Origin: an uncultured Duncaniella sp. | GTDB taxonomy: Bacteria > Bacteroidota > Bacteroidia > Bacteroidales > Muribaculaceae | DNA length: 27,285 nucleotides | Direction of reading: 5' to 3' | NCBI GenBank assembly: GCA_910587165.1 | Contig: CAJUKP010000003.1 | Location: 1 to 27,285 of the forward strand | Shown here: piece by piece, positions 1 through 7,108 of the stretch | How positions within the stretch are numbered: the first letter of the stretch is position 1 | Layout: the number at the start of each line of letters is the position of its first letter | Translations under genes and position numbers: made by a program | Notes under the pieces: generated by a model | Databases searched by the model: none | What the model was told of the DNA's origin: nothing | What the model saw: only the letters and a program-made list of their open reading frames with translations

Positions 1-18
1 GCTTCTCAAAAGCGAGTG

Positions 19-49
19 CAAAGGTAGACACTTTTCCGGTATCCTCCAA
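19..49 (-). promoter_or_regulatory. Bacteroidetes-type promoter for a gene left of the window
   Basis: Read on the minus strand, a TTTG element (49-46) is followed after 19 nt by TACCTTTG (26-19). This matches the known Bacteroidetes primary sigma consensus TTTG-N19-21-TAnnTTTG. It points leftward, so it should drive a gene that begins just outside the window. Nothing else recognisable is present in the first 170 bases except a small hairpin near 145-160. Confidence 0.6.
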
Positions 50-144
50 ATTTTACACCATATTTTAACACTTATTTAACACTTCACACCTAAAACGCTA
101 TGATTTCGGCTCAATATACCTTATTATATATAGGGATAGGCAAT

Positions 145-160
145 GCTGATAATAATCAGC
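145..160 (-). terminator. Small hairpin downstream of the SGNH gene
   Basis: The arms GCTGAT and ATCAGC form a perfect 6-bp stem with a 4-nt loop, 10 bases beyond the stop codon of the SGNH gene. No clear U-tract follows on the minus strand, so the terminator assignment is weak. Confidence 0.3.
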
Positions 161-170
161 CAGCCTGAAC

Positions 171-848
171 TCATTTACCGATTGCATCTGCAACCTGCGA
201 CGCAATCTGCCCCATCCCCTCCACGGAGGGGTGCCCGCTTTTCTTATCTATATTTTTTAATTTTATCACCTCGACCCCATATTTTTTACAGATGGTATCC
301 ACAGATTCGTTGATATCATCAGACAAAATATCGTTAAGGATGAAATAAATCCTGACATTCGGATAACGGGTCTGCAATCCATCGAGCAGTTTTGCCATAG
401 CCGGACGGAAATCAAAAAGCTCCTGAGGAGTCCATCCCGAATATTTATATTCACCCATCGGCACCTTGGCCCAGGAATCGTTCGTGGCCCCGAACACGAG
501 AATAATGTCAGGATTCCCGAGATTGTTCATGCGGGTAATGAAAGCACGGTCGGTGTAGTCCTCACCGCGATAGCCCGTGCGGGAAATCGTGGCACCCGAA
601 TATGAATTGTTGACTCCGATCTTATACCCGTGCTCACGTGCGAGACGCTGCCACCATGTCTGCCTCACATCATTGACATCGGTATAGTCACGTCCGGAGG
701 CAAAATACCACACTTCATTGCCTGAAGGTTCAACATAGCCCTCGAATGTGGAATAAGAATCGCCCAAAATGGCAACAGTAGGTTTGGGCTGGGCGGAGAT
801 ACTTACCACCGCCACAAAAAACATAATGAATGATAGAAACTTTTTCAT
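171..848 (-). CDS. Secreted SGNH/GDSL-family hydrolase
   Basis: A 225-residue exported protein of the SGNH hydrolase fold, a family of serine esterases and carbohydrate or lipid deacylases. Residues 1-19 form a signal peptide (a KK n-region, then a hydrophobic stretch ending SISA). The nucleophile block GDSY lies at residues 29-32 (Ser31), the GATND block at 120-124 (Asn123), and the last block has His206 in SGHPS. The usual DxxH catalytic Asp three residues before this His is Lys203 here; Asp201 lies five before. The substrate cannot be named from sequence. The gene is monocistronic, divergent from ilvE, with 71 nt between the two starts. A TATTTTTG box ends 4 bases before the ATG, so the leader would be almost absent. 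The family is fairly certain; the specific activity is unknown. Confidence 0.85.
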   Translation of the reverse strand: MKKFLSFIMFFVAVVSISAQPKPTVAILGDSYSTFEGYVEPSGNEVWYFASGRDYTDVNDVRQTWWQRLAREHGYKIGVNNSYSGATISRTGYRGEDYTDRAFITRMNNLGNPDIILVFGATNDSWAKVPMGEYKYSGWTPQELFDFRPAMAKLLDGLQTRYPNVRIYFILNDILSDDINESVDTICKKYGVEVIKLKNIDKKSGHPSVEGMGQIASQVADAIGK

Positions 849-852
849 GCCA

Positions 853-860
853 CAAAAATA
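853..860 (-). promoter_or_regulatory. Candidate -7 box for the SGNH hydrolase gene
   Basis: TATTTTTG on the minus strand fits TAnnTTTG. No TTG element was found at the usual distance upstream. It ends only 4 nt before the start codon, which would give a nearly leaderless mRNA. Confidence 0.4.
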
Positions 861-881
861 ATACTTTACATGAAAATTTAG

Positions 882-889
882 TAATTTTG
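882..889 (+). promoter_or_regulatory. -7 box of the ilvE promoter
   Basis: TAATTTTG matches TAnnTTTG and lies 30 nt before the ilvE ATG, giving a predicted leader of about 27 nt. The upstream -33 element is not clear. Confidence 0.5.
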
Positions 890-919
890 CGACTATAATT
901 TATATAAACATCCAATACA

Positions 920-1942
920 ATGGACAAAGAGATAGACTGGAAAAACCTCTCATTTGGCTATATGCCAACTGATTACAACGTCCGTTGCTACTTCCGCGAC
1001 GGCAAATGGGGTGAGATCGAGGTGTCGCAGAGCGAAGAGATCAACCTCCACATAGCCTCGACGTGTCTCCACTACGGGCAGGAAATATTCGAAGGGCTCA
1101 AGGCTTTCCGTGGCAAAGACGGCAAGGTCCGTGTGTTCCGTCTCGAAGAGAACGCCCGCCGCATACAGGAGTCGGCCAAAGGAATCCTCATGGAACCACT
1201 GCCCATCGAGAAATTCAAGGAGATGGTGCTCAAGGTGGTAAAACTCAACGAGCGTTTCGTGCCGCCATACGGCTCGGGCGCCTCGCTCTATATACGTCCT
1301 CTCGAGATAGGCACCTCGGCACAGGTGGGAGTGAAACCCGCATCGGAATACCTGTTTCTGATCCTCGTCACTCCGGTGGGTCCCTATTTCAAGACCGGCT
1401 TCAAGCCCACCAACATCTGCATCATGCGCCGTTATGACCGTGTGGCACCCAACGGCACCGGTCTGTGGAAGGTCGGGGGCAACTATGCCGCATCGCTCAC
1501 CGCAGGCGAACACGCCCATGAGTTAGGCTACTCGGCAGTGCTATATCTCGACCCCAAGGGAAAAAAATATCTCGATGAATGCGGCCCGGCCAACTTCATC
1601 GCCATCAAAGACGGTGTCTATATCACCCCGGCCTCACAGTCCATCCTCCCCTCGATCACCAACAAGAGCCTCATGCAGCTCGCCGAGGATATGGGCATCA
1701 AGGTGGAACGACGCCACATAACCGTAGACGAACTCGAACATATCGACGAAGCCGCCGCCGTGGGCACTGCCGCCGTGGCTTCGCCCGTAGGCGAGATCGA
1801 CGACCTTGATACAGGCAAGAAATACATCGTCTCGAAAAACGGCGAACCCGGACCGGTAGTCACCCGTCTCTACGAAACCCTCCGCGGCATCCAGCTCGGC
1901 GAGATCGAAGACAAACACGGATGGTGTACCATAGTGGAATGA
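920..1942 (+). CDS. ilvE: Branched-chain amino acid aminotransferase
   Basis: A 340-residue PLP-dependent fold-type IV transaminase, cytoplasmic, which interconverts leucine, isoleucine or valine with their 2-oxo acids using glutamate/2-oxoglutarate. Visible signatures are HYGQEIFEGLKAF at about 51-63, the Schiff-base lysine in the LWKVGGNYAASL block (Lys184), the LDECGPANF segment around 218-226, and TNKSLMQLAED before the C-terminal lobe. The length is typical of the BCAT type II (bacterial/eukaryotic-like) branch. The start is the ATG at 920, 30 nt after a TAATTTTG box. Its stop overlaps the start of the HD-domain gene (ATGA), so the two are probably translationally coupled. Confidence 0.95.
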   Translation: MDKEIDWKNLSFGYMPTDYNVRCYFRDGKWGEIEVSQSEEINLHIASTCLHYGQEIFEGLKAFRGKDGKVRVFRLEENARRIQESAKGILMEPLPIEKFKEMVLKVVKLNERFVPPYGSGASLYIRPLEIGTSAQVGVKPASEYLFLILVTPVGPYFKTGFKPTNICIMRRYDRVAPNGTGLWKVGGNYAASLTAGEHAHELGYSAVLYLDPKGKKYLDECGPANFIAIKDGVYITPASQSILPSITNKSLMQLAEDMGIKVERRHITVDELEHIDEAAAVGTAAVASPVGEIDDLDTGKKYIVSKNGEPGPVVTRLYETLRGIQLGEIEDKHGWCTIVE

Positions 1943-2478
1943 GCGGTTATCAGGAAATCATAGACAGATATTACCCGCCGGAGAGTCTCCGGCGGGTAAT
2001 ATATATGCGCCACTGCACACAGGTGGCCGACCTGGCCGTGGAGATTGCCCGACGAAAGAAGCTCCCGATCGCCGAATCCACCGTGAGACGCGCCGCCATG
2101 CTGCATGACATCGGTATCTTTCTTACCTCGGCCCCCGACATCGGATGCACAGGAGAACACCCGTATATAATGCATGGTGTGCTGGGCGCGTCACTGCTAC
2201 GTGGCGAGTGGGGCGATGAAGAATCGGCTCGCGTGGCCGAGCGACACACCGGAGCAGGCATAACCGCCGGAGAGGTGGTGGAGCAGGGCCTGCCTTTGCC
2301 CGTGGCCGACTATATGCCGCAGACCATGCTGGAGAGACTCGTGTGCTACGCCGACAAATTCTACTCAAAGAGCGGAGCTATGGAGCGGAAACCTCTCGAC
2401 AAAGCCATCAGGTCGATGGAACGCATATCGCCGGCTACACTCCACCGTTTCATGAAGCTTCACGAGGAATTCGGCTGA
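1939..2478 (+). CDS. HD-domain phosphohydrolase-like protein
   Basis: A 179-residue HD-superfamily protein, a likely metal-dependent phosphohydrolase acting on nucleotides or other phosphoesters; the substrate is unknown. The HD signature is complete: His25 in MRHCTQVA, His56-Asp57 in MLHDIG, further His residues at about 74, 79 and 103 (ERHTGAG), and Asp129 in CYADKFYSK. This ends with a set of helices typical of the small Bacteroidales HD proteins that begin with a sequence like IIDRYYP. I chose the ATG at 1939 rather than the in-frame ATG at 1921 because it makes an ATGA overlap with the ilvE stop and fits the family's N-terminus. Codons 10-22 contain a near-perfect 35-bp palindrome that could fold in the mRNA. 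Confidence 0.85.
   Translation: MSGYQEIIDRYYPPESLRRVIYMRHCTQVADLAVEIARRKKLPIAESTVRRAAMLHDIGIFLTSAPDIGCTGEHPYIMHGVLGASLLRGEWGDEESARVAERHTGAGITAGEVVEQGLPLPVADYMPQTMLERLVCYADKFYSKSGAMERKPLDKAIRSMERISPATLHRFMKLHEEFG
1968..2002. repeat. Perfect 17-bp inverted repeat inside the HD-domain gene
   Basis: Arms 1968-1984 and 1986-2002 are exact reverse complements with one base between them; the core is ACCCGCCGGAGA. The palindrome lies 30 nt inside the reading frame and encodes roughly RYYPPESLRRVIY. It would make a very stable hairpin in the transcript or a cruciform in DNA. No U-run follows, so it is not a standard terminator. Confidence 0.85.
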
Positions 2479-2499
2479 GACATTAATTCTTGTTAAAAC

Positions 2500-2531
2500 T
2501 TTGGGATTACGGGGAATTGTCCTTATCTTTG
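2500..2531 (+). promoter_or_regulatory. greA promoter
   Basis: TTTG (2500-2503), a 20-nt spacer and TATCTTTG (2524-2531) match the Bacteroidetes promoter consensus. Transcription would start near 2535 and give a leader of about 120 nt before greA. I saw no convincing structured element in that leader. Confidence 0.65.
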
Positions 2532-2655
2532 CAAAGGTTTCAATCCCAAACACCGACAATGTATAAATATAGAGTCTCGTGGCGCAAGCCTCGGGGTTCT
2601 AAATTTTTTACGTCACACTCAAAATCAGAATTCACCTCAAAAAAACACCATTACC

Positions 2656-3126
2656 ATGGCAATAACTTACATGACCAAGGAAGGTTACAAGAAAAAGATG
2701 GAAGAAATCGCGTACCTCGAATCCGTGGAACGCCCCCGCATATCAGCAGCAATCGCCGAAGCCCGCGACAAGGGCGACCTTTCCGAGAACTCGGAATATG
2801 ACGCCGCCAAGGAAGCCCAGGGAATGCTCGAGATGAAAATCTCACAGCTCAAGGATCTCGTGGCCAACAGCCGCATAATCGACGAAAGCAAACTCAACAA
2901 GGAAGAGGTTCAGATCCTCAACCGCGTGAAAATCAAAAACGTCGCCAACGGCATGGAGATGGAATATACCATCGTGGCCGATTCAGAGGCCAATCTCAAA
3001 GAGAAAAAGATCGGCTCCTCCACTCCCATCGCCCAGGGCCTGCTCGGCCACAAGCTCGGCGAGGAAGTTGAGATCAAGGTGCCGGCCGGCCTCATGAAAT
3101 TCAAAATCGTGGAAATCAATTTCTGA
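2656..3126 (+). CDS. greA: Transcription elongation factor GreA
   Basis: A 156-residue protein of standard GreA length. GreA enters the RNA polymerase secondary channel and stimulates cleavage of backtracked transcripts. The N-terminal coiled coil (about residues 1-75) carries the tip motif ARDKGDLSENSEYD with the acidic pair Asp41 and Glu44, followed by EAQGMLE. The C-terminal FKBP-like domain (about 80-156) includes IGSSTPIAQGLLGHKLG. The start ATG at 2656 gives the usual N-terminus. It has its own promoter at 2500-2531 and is followed after 10 nt by the HIT gene, so the two form an operon. Confidence 0.96.
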   Translation: MAITYMTKEGYKKKMEEIAYLESVERPRISAAIAEARDKGDLSENSEYDAAKEAQGMLEMKISQLKDLVANSRIIDESKLNKEEVQILNRVKIKNVANGMEMEYTIVADSEANLKEKKIGSSTPIAQGLLGHKLGEEVEIKVPAGLMKFKIVEINF

Positions 3127-3136
3127 CCGCACTACG

Positions 3137-3529
3137 ATGTCAACCATCTTCAGCAAGATAGCAGCCGGCGAAATCCCATCCTACAAGGTGGCCGCCGATG
3201 AGAAGCATTACGCCTTTCTCGATATCAACCCCGTGGCCCCGGGCCACGTTCTCGTGATTCCGCGCAAGGAGGTCGACTACATCTTCGATCTCCCGGAGCA
3301 GGACTATCTCGATCTCATGGCATTCGCACGCCGAGTGGCCAAAGCCCAGCAGAAAGCCATACCCTGCAAACGCGTTGGCGAGGCTGTGATCGGACTCGAG
3401 GTGCCCCACACCCATATCCACCTCATCCCCATCAACACCGAGGCTGACATGAACTTCTCCAAAAAAGTGGAGCTGACAGCCGAGGAGATGACACGCATCG
3501 CTTCTGCCATTGCCGACAAATTCGAGTGA
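3137..3529 (+). CDS. HIT-family nucleotide hydrolase/transferase
   Basis: A 130-residue histidine-triad protein. HIT proteins are cytoplasmic nucleotide-binding hydrolases of the Hint/HinT group that act on purine nucleoside phosphoramidates and similar compounds. The N-terminus STIFSKIAAGEIPSYKV is typical, HVLVIPRKEV lies at about 37-46, and the catalytic triad motif HTHIHLIPI is at 91-99 (His91, His93, His95). It sits 10 nt after greA and is followed by a strong terminator, so greA and this gene form a two-gene unit. The exact physiological substrate is not known. Confidence 0.93.
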   Translation: MSTIFSKIAAGEIPSYKVAADEKHYAFLDINPVAPGHVLVIPRKEVDYIFDLPEQDYLDLMAFARRVAKAQQKAIPCKRVGEAVIGLEVPHTHIHLIPINTEADMNFSKKVELTAEEMTRIASAIADKFE

Positions 3530-3569
3530 TACCCACGAAGAATCCAGAGAGATCATCAAAACCCTACAC

Positions 3570-3625
3570 ACCGGATTTCAGTCAGGACGTCGACATGACG
3601 CTTCCGGGACGGAAATCCGGTTTTT
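3570..3625 (+). terminator. Rho-independent terminator after greA-HIT
   Basis: The arms ACCGGATTTC (3570-3579) and GAAATCCGGT (3612-3621) are perfect complements and are followed directly by a T-run. The loop is long (32 nt) but the stem and T-tract are clear. Confidence 0.75.
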
Positions 3626-3640
3626 CTATTAGAGCACATC

Positions 3641-3664
3641 TATAATAACTGTTATAATAACTGT
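3641..3664 (+). repeat. Tandem 12-bp direct repeat before menA
   Basis: TATAATAACTGT occurs twice in immediate succession (3641-3652 and 3653-3664), ending 9 bases before the menA ATG. It may be part of the promoter or an operator, or a slippage product. No standard TAnnTTTG box is present here. Confidence 0.7.
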
Positions 3665-3673
3665 TTCCACACC

Positions 3674-4552
3674 ATGCCAAAAATATCATGCTGGATTGAG
3701 GCGATGCGCCTCCGCACCCTCCCAGTGAGCCTCGCGGGAGTGATCTATGCCGCAGGCCTCGGTCTCGCCACATGGCATTTCCGCCTCATTCCGGCCCTGC
3801 TCTGCCTGCTGTTCGCACTTCTGGCACAGATAGCCAGCAACTTCGCCAACGAATACTTTGACTACCGCGACGGCCTTGACCGCCCCGGCCGCGAAGGGCC
3901 GCGGCGTGGAGTGACCGAAGGCGACATCACCCCCAGGGCCATGCTCACCGCCACCTTAGCCACTCTCAGCGCCGCCTGCATCACAGGTATCATCATCGTG
4001 GCCCTTTTCGGCGAATGGTGGATGTATCCCGCCGGCATAGCCGTGGCCCTCGGCGTCATGGCATACAGCACCGGCCCATATCCCCTCTCCCGCCACGCTC
4101 TTGGCGAATTGGCCGTGATAATATTTTTCGGCATAGTCCCCGTCAGCCTCACCTATCTCCTCATGGGCGGCCATTTCGGATGGTGGCTTCTCGCCCTGGC
4201 GGCCGGAATCGGACTTATGGGTGCCAACGTGCTCGTGGTCAACAACTACCGCGATATCGACGACGACCGGGCCGTGGGCAAACGCACACTCGCCGTGGTG
4301 CTGGGACGCCGACCGATGCTATGGATCTACATAGCCAACGGCTTTCTCGCCGCAATCCTCACCATAGCGCCGTGGCTCGCCATTTCAGCCGCCGGGCTCA
4401 TCGTCCCGTGTGTCTATCTGATCCTCCACTGCCTGCTCTCCTATCTTCTTGCCTCCCGCTCCGGAAGAGCACTCAACCCACTGCTCGGCATGACCGCCAT
4501 GCTGATGATGCTTTATGCCGTGGCATTTCTGATTTCATCGCTCATGGCCTGA
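3674..4552 (+). CDS. menA: 1,4-dihydroxy-2-naphthoate polyprenyltransferase (UbiA family)
   Basis: A 292-residue integral membrane prenyltransferase. MenA joins the polyprenyl chain to 1,4-dihydroxy-2-naphthoate in menaquinone synthesis. The first Asp-rich region, NFANEYFDYRDGLDR with following REGPRR, lies at about 56-78 (Asp63, Asp66, Asp69). The second, NNYRDIDDDRAVGKRTLAV, lies at about 190-208 (Asp194, Asp196-198). Eight or so hydrophobic segments surround them. The REGPRRGVTEGDI and KRTLAVVLG signatures favour MenA over UbiA or chlorophyll synthase. It appears to stand alone between the HIT terminator and rubrerythrin. Confidence 0.9.
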   Translation: MPKISCWIEAMRLRTLPVSLAGVIYAAGLGLATWHFRLIPALLCLLFALLAQIASNFANEYFDYRDGLDRPGREGPRRGVTEGDITPRAMLTATLATLSAACITGIIIVALFGEWWMYPAGIAVALGVMAYSTGPYPLSRHALGELAVIIFFGIVPVSLTYLLMGGHFGWWLLALAAGIGLMGANVLVVNNYRDIDDDRAVGKRTLAVVLGRRPMLWIYIANGFLAAILTIAPWLAISAAGLIVPCVYLILHCLLSYLLASRSGRALNPLLGMTAMLMMLYAVAFLISSLMA

Positions 4553-4569
4553 ACAAACAGCGTTTATCA

Positions 4570-4612
4570 GAGGTTATAGTCATATAAGATATAAATTAAA
4601 GAATATAACCTC
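4570..4612. promoter_or_regulatory. Inverted repeat in the rubrerythrin upstream region
   Basis: GAGGTTATA (4570-4578) and TATAACCTC (4604-4612) are perfect complements separated by a 25-nt AT-rich segment, ending 8 bases before the rubrerythrin ATG. This could be an mRNA hairpin covering the translation start, a terminator remnant of menA, or an operator for a peroxide-responsive regulator. The sequence alone does not decide. Confidence 0.45.
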
Positions 4613-4620
4613 ACATAATC

Positions 4621-5202
4621 ATGAGCAAGACTCCTAAAATCCAAGGCACGAAGACCGAACAGCTCCTCGTGGCCTCCTATCTGGCGGAATCAACCGCCTA
4701 TTCAAGATATACATTCTATGCCGCCCAGGCCGACAAGGAAAACTACTTCCCCATCGGTGAGGTGTTCCGTGAGACCGCAGCCAACGAACTGCGCCACGCC
4801 AAGATCTACTTCAAATATCTCCCGGGCGGACAGGTGACCGTATCATCCACCGTAGACGCCGGAGTGATCGGCGACACCGCCACCAACCTCGAGATAGCAG
4901 CCAACGAGGAGAAAGAGGAGGGCTACGTGTTCTACCGCGATGCCGCCAAGGTGGCCAAGGAAGAGGGATTTGACGAAATCGCCGAACACTTCCTCGCCAT
5001 CGCCGATATCGAGGAGCATCACCACAAACGCTTCCTCGCATACCTCAAGCAGGTCAAGGAAGGCACCGTCTGGAAACGTAAGAAAGCCATCAAATGGCAG
5101 TGTCTCGTATGCGGATACATCCATGAGGGCACCGAACCCCCAAAGGTATGTCCCGCCTGTGATCATCCCCAGTGCCACTACAAGGCTCTTGACATGGATT
5201 GA
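4621..5202 (+). CDS. rbr: Rubrerythrin
   Basis: A 193-residue cytoplasmic rubrerythrin, a non-haem di-iron peroxidase that protects anaerobes from hydrogen peroxide. The ferritin-like four-helix domain spans about residues 10-147, with ExxH-type iron ligands in NELRHAKIY (Glu56, His59) and IEEHHHKRF (about 131-138). The C-terminal rubredoxin-like domain has its Cys4 iron site at CLVC (161, 164) and CPAC (177, 180). Length and domain order are typical. An inverted repeat precedes the ATG and a GC-rich hairpin follows the stop. Confidence 0.95.
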   Translation: MSKTPKIQGTKTEQLLVASYLAESTAYSRYTFYAAQADKENYFPIGEVFRETAANELRHAKIYFKYLPGGQVTVSSTVDAGVIGDTATNLEIAANEEKEEGYVFYRDAAKVAKEEGFDEIAEHFLAIADIEEHHHKRFLAYLKQVKEGTVWKRKKAIKWQCLVCGYIHEGTEPPKVCPACDHPQCHYKALDMD

Positions 5203-5234
5203 TCCTCCATCCTGACATAGCTTTATAATCATCA

Positions 5235-5270
5235 CCGCCACCCGTCCCGGTAATCCGGAGCGGGTGGCGG
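5235..5270 (+). terminator. GC-rich hairpin after rubrerythrin
   Basis: The arms CCGCCACCCG (5235-5244) and CGGGTGGCGG (5261-5270) pair perfectly, with a nested CCGG/CCGG stem in the loop. No long T-run follows, so it may be a partial terminator or an mRNA-stabilising structure. Confidence 0.55.
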
Positions 5271-5295
5271 TTCACTTAGTTACCGGTCAGAAAAA

Positions 5296-5409
5296 GGATA
5301 CTGAAAGACAAAGGGACAGAAGGAACAGAATTTTATTTTTTGAGTCAGATTGAACCAGCTGATAATATCTGAACAAAAAAAATTCTGTTCCTTCTGTCTT
5401 TCTGTATCC
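5296..5409. terminator. Long bidirectional inverted repeat between rbr and the CNNM-type gene
   Basis: A 20-bp perfect inverted repeat (5315-5334 against 5379-5398, core CAGAAGGAACAGAATTTT) extends outward imperfectly to GGATAC (5296-5301) and GTATCC (5404-5409). Runs of T and A flank the loop. It lies between two convergent genes, so a two-way terminator is the simplest reading. A miniature mobile element is an alternative because of the arm length. Confidence 0.55.
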
Positions 5410-5470
5410 CTAATGCTTATTCAAGGCCGGTGGCATCACCCCATGCATGGGATAATGCCACCACCTGCCG

Positions 5471-6511
5471 TCACACGCGCTGCCTTGAATCTATAAGCCT
5501 TGAACATCTTTCCTTAGCCACAGCCTGGAGGTCGGGGGCTGAGTCACATTCGTCGACAATCTCCACCCCCAGCATTGTCTCGATGACATCCTCCATTGTC
5601 ACGATACCGCGCATACAGCCGTATTCATCAGTGATGACCGAGATATGTTCCTTCTTCTCGAGCATTGTCTTCCATATATCCGACACACTGTCGTCCTCCG
5701 AAAAGAAAAGAACGGGACGCATGAGTTCCGAGACAGCATCGTTCGTGTCGTCAGCACAGATCTTCTCCAGCACTGCGGCCCGGAGAACATAACCACTGAT
5801 ATACTCCTTCTGTTCCGTATAGACCGGTATGCGCGAGAAATTCGACAAATCCGCATTCTCATGAAATTCCTGCATGGTAGTATCCGCCGGCACCGAGGCC
5901 ACGACTACGTATGGAGTCATGATCTGCTCCGCCTTGACCTTCTCAAGCTTCAGAAAATTCCTGATTATCTGACTCTCCTCCGCTTCGAACACACCTTCCT
6001 CCTCACCTACGTCCACCATAGCGGCCACCTCCTCGCGGCTCACGGTCAGCGGCTGGATCTTCGGCGAGAAACAATGTGTCAGAAGTTCTGAAAGCCATAC
6101 GAGCGGATATGTCACGAATATGAGCACTCGTATGACCTTCGCCGACGGGATGGCAAGCTCACGCCAATAGGACGCACCTACGGTCTTGGGTATGATTTCC
6201 GACAATACGAGTATCAATAGCGTCAAAACAGCCGATATGATTCCGAAATACGCCTCCCCGAACACCTTGACCGATTCCGACCCCACTCCGGCGGCACCAA
6301 TGGTGTGGGCCACGGTATTAAGCGAGAGTATCGCTGCTACCGGACGGTCGATATTGGTCTTGTAACTCATCATGAGGGAAGCCCCCTTAACTCCCTGGCT
6401 TTCCTTCATGGATATGAACGACACAGGGGTTGACAACAACACGGCCTCGAGGACCGAGCATAAAAACGACAGAGCCAACGCTCCTATCAGATATAATAAA
6501 ATATATTCCAT
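5471..6511 (-). CDS. CNNM/DUF21 membrane protein with CBS pair
   Basis: A 346-residue inner-membrane protein of the CNNM/CorC (hemolysin C-like) group, several members of which are Mg2+ exporters or regulators. The DUF21/CNNM transmembrane domain covers about residues 1-150; conserved-looking parts are FLCSVLEAVLLSTP, LSLNTVAHTIGAA and LSEIIPKTVGA. A helical linker (EEEGVFEAEESQIIRNFLKL) leads to two CBS motifs at about 195-330 (QIMTPYVVV and HISVITDEYGCMRGIVTMEDVIETMLG). The CorC_HlyC C-terminal domain found in longer members is missing, which is common in Bacteroidetes versions. Transport function is inferred from family only. Confidence 0.85.
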   Translation of the reverse strand: MEYILLYLIGALALSFLCSVLEAVLLSTPVSFISMKESQGVKGASLMMSYKTNIDRPVAAILSLNTVAHTIGAAGVGSESVKVFGEAYFGIISAVLTLLILVLSEIIPKTVGASYWRELAIPSAKVIRVLIFVTYPLVWLSELLTHCFSPKIQPLTVSREEVAAMVDVGEEEGVFEAEESQIIRNFLKLEKVKAEQIMTPYVVVASVPADTTMQEFHENADLSNFSRIPVYTEQKEYISGYVLRAAVLEKICADDTNDAVSELMRPVLFFSEDDSVSDIWKTMLEKKEHISVITDEYGCMRGIVTMEDVIETMLGVEIVDECDSAPDLQAVAKERCSRLIDSRQRV

Positions 6512-6589
6512 AATAAATTGAACAGGTGAAACATATCATCCGTAGGTACACGGACAATTCAAAAACAACGGTTGACGTGTCGTTTCATC

Positions 6590-6889
6590 CTATTCACGGA
6601 ACACACAATAGAAAATCTGCATATTCCCTGTCCGTGGCAGACAATATGCCCGTCCGTCCTCATGCCACATAGGCCGGAGACTTGGACAAATCCCCGGGAC
6701 TTTTTTCTCCGGAGCCGACGGAACAATCCTGCTCTCTGATGTCCCGGTATTGCAGTTCGTACAACACAGTGCCTCCGCCAGATCTACACCCCTCTCCTCG
6801 CCATGCGCAAACGCGTCAGCTCCCGGTGACAGCAACAATGCCATCACAATCATGATTCTGACAAAAAACGTCTGGAAGCAATGAGCCAT
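6590..6889 (-). CDS. Small Cys-rich secreted protein of unknown function
   Basis: Encodes 99 residues from the ATG at 6889. An in-frame upstream ATG at 6952 would add 21 basic residues, but 6889 places a normal signal peptide at the N-terminus: RIMIVMALLLSPGADAFA, with cleavage likely after AFA. The mature part is about 70 residues with CCTNC, an isolated Cys in GICPSL, and Cys in AYCLP and FYCVF, so disulphides or metal binding are possible. I do not recognise the family. No TAnnTTTG box was found upstream. It could be a chance reading frame, but the export signal and Cys pattern argue for a real gene. Confidence 0.45.
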   Translation of the reverse strand: MAHCFQTFFVRIMIVMALLLSPGADAFAHGEERGVDLAEALCCTNCNTGTSESRIVPSAPEKKVPGICPSLRPMWHEDGRAYCLPRTGNMQIFYCVFRE

Positions 6890-7077
6890 AATGCGGATAT
6901 AGATATTCTTTTGAAAGATTAACACCTTTTTCCGACATTTTGTTTTCAACACGCCTCCCGACGCAATTCCGGAGAGGAGACTTCATATAACAACAATGAC
7001 TTGTTAAAGCCTTCAGTTATTGCATGACATCCGGCGTCATAAATATTTACAAAAAAACGTTAAATCACATAATTTGT

Positions 7078-7108
7078 TTTGTCATGCCGAAGCTGATTTA
7101 TAAATTTG
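7078..7108 (+). promoter_or_regulatory. Canonical promoter for the peptide/radical SAM locus
   Basis: TTTG (7078-7081), a 19-nt spacer and TAAATTTG (7101-7108) match the Bacteroidetes primary promoter consensus exactly. Transcription would begin near 7112, about 325 nt before the Cys-containing peptide. It could serve the whole locus or a separate small RNA. Confidence 0.55.

Noticed and set aside
950..1519. 189-residue minus-strand open frame inside ilvE
   Set aside because: Shadow of the high-GC ilvE coding sequence; no signature of its own.
2490..2801. Open frame of 103 residues before and into greA
   Set aside because: It overlaps greA in another frame and starts upstream of the greA promoter -7 box.
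4574..4588. Possible PerR-like box within the rubrerythrin upstream repeat
   Set aside because: The match to the PerR consensus is only partial in an AT-rich segment; the symmetrical inverted repeat is reported instead.
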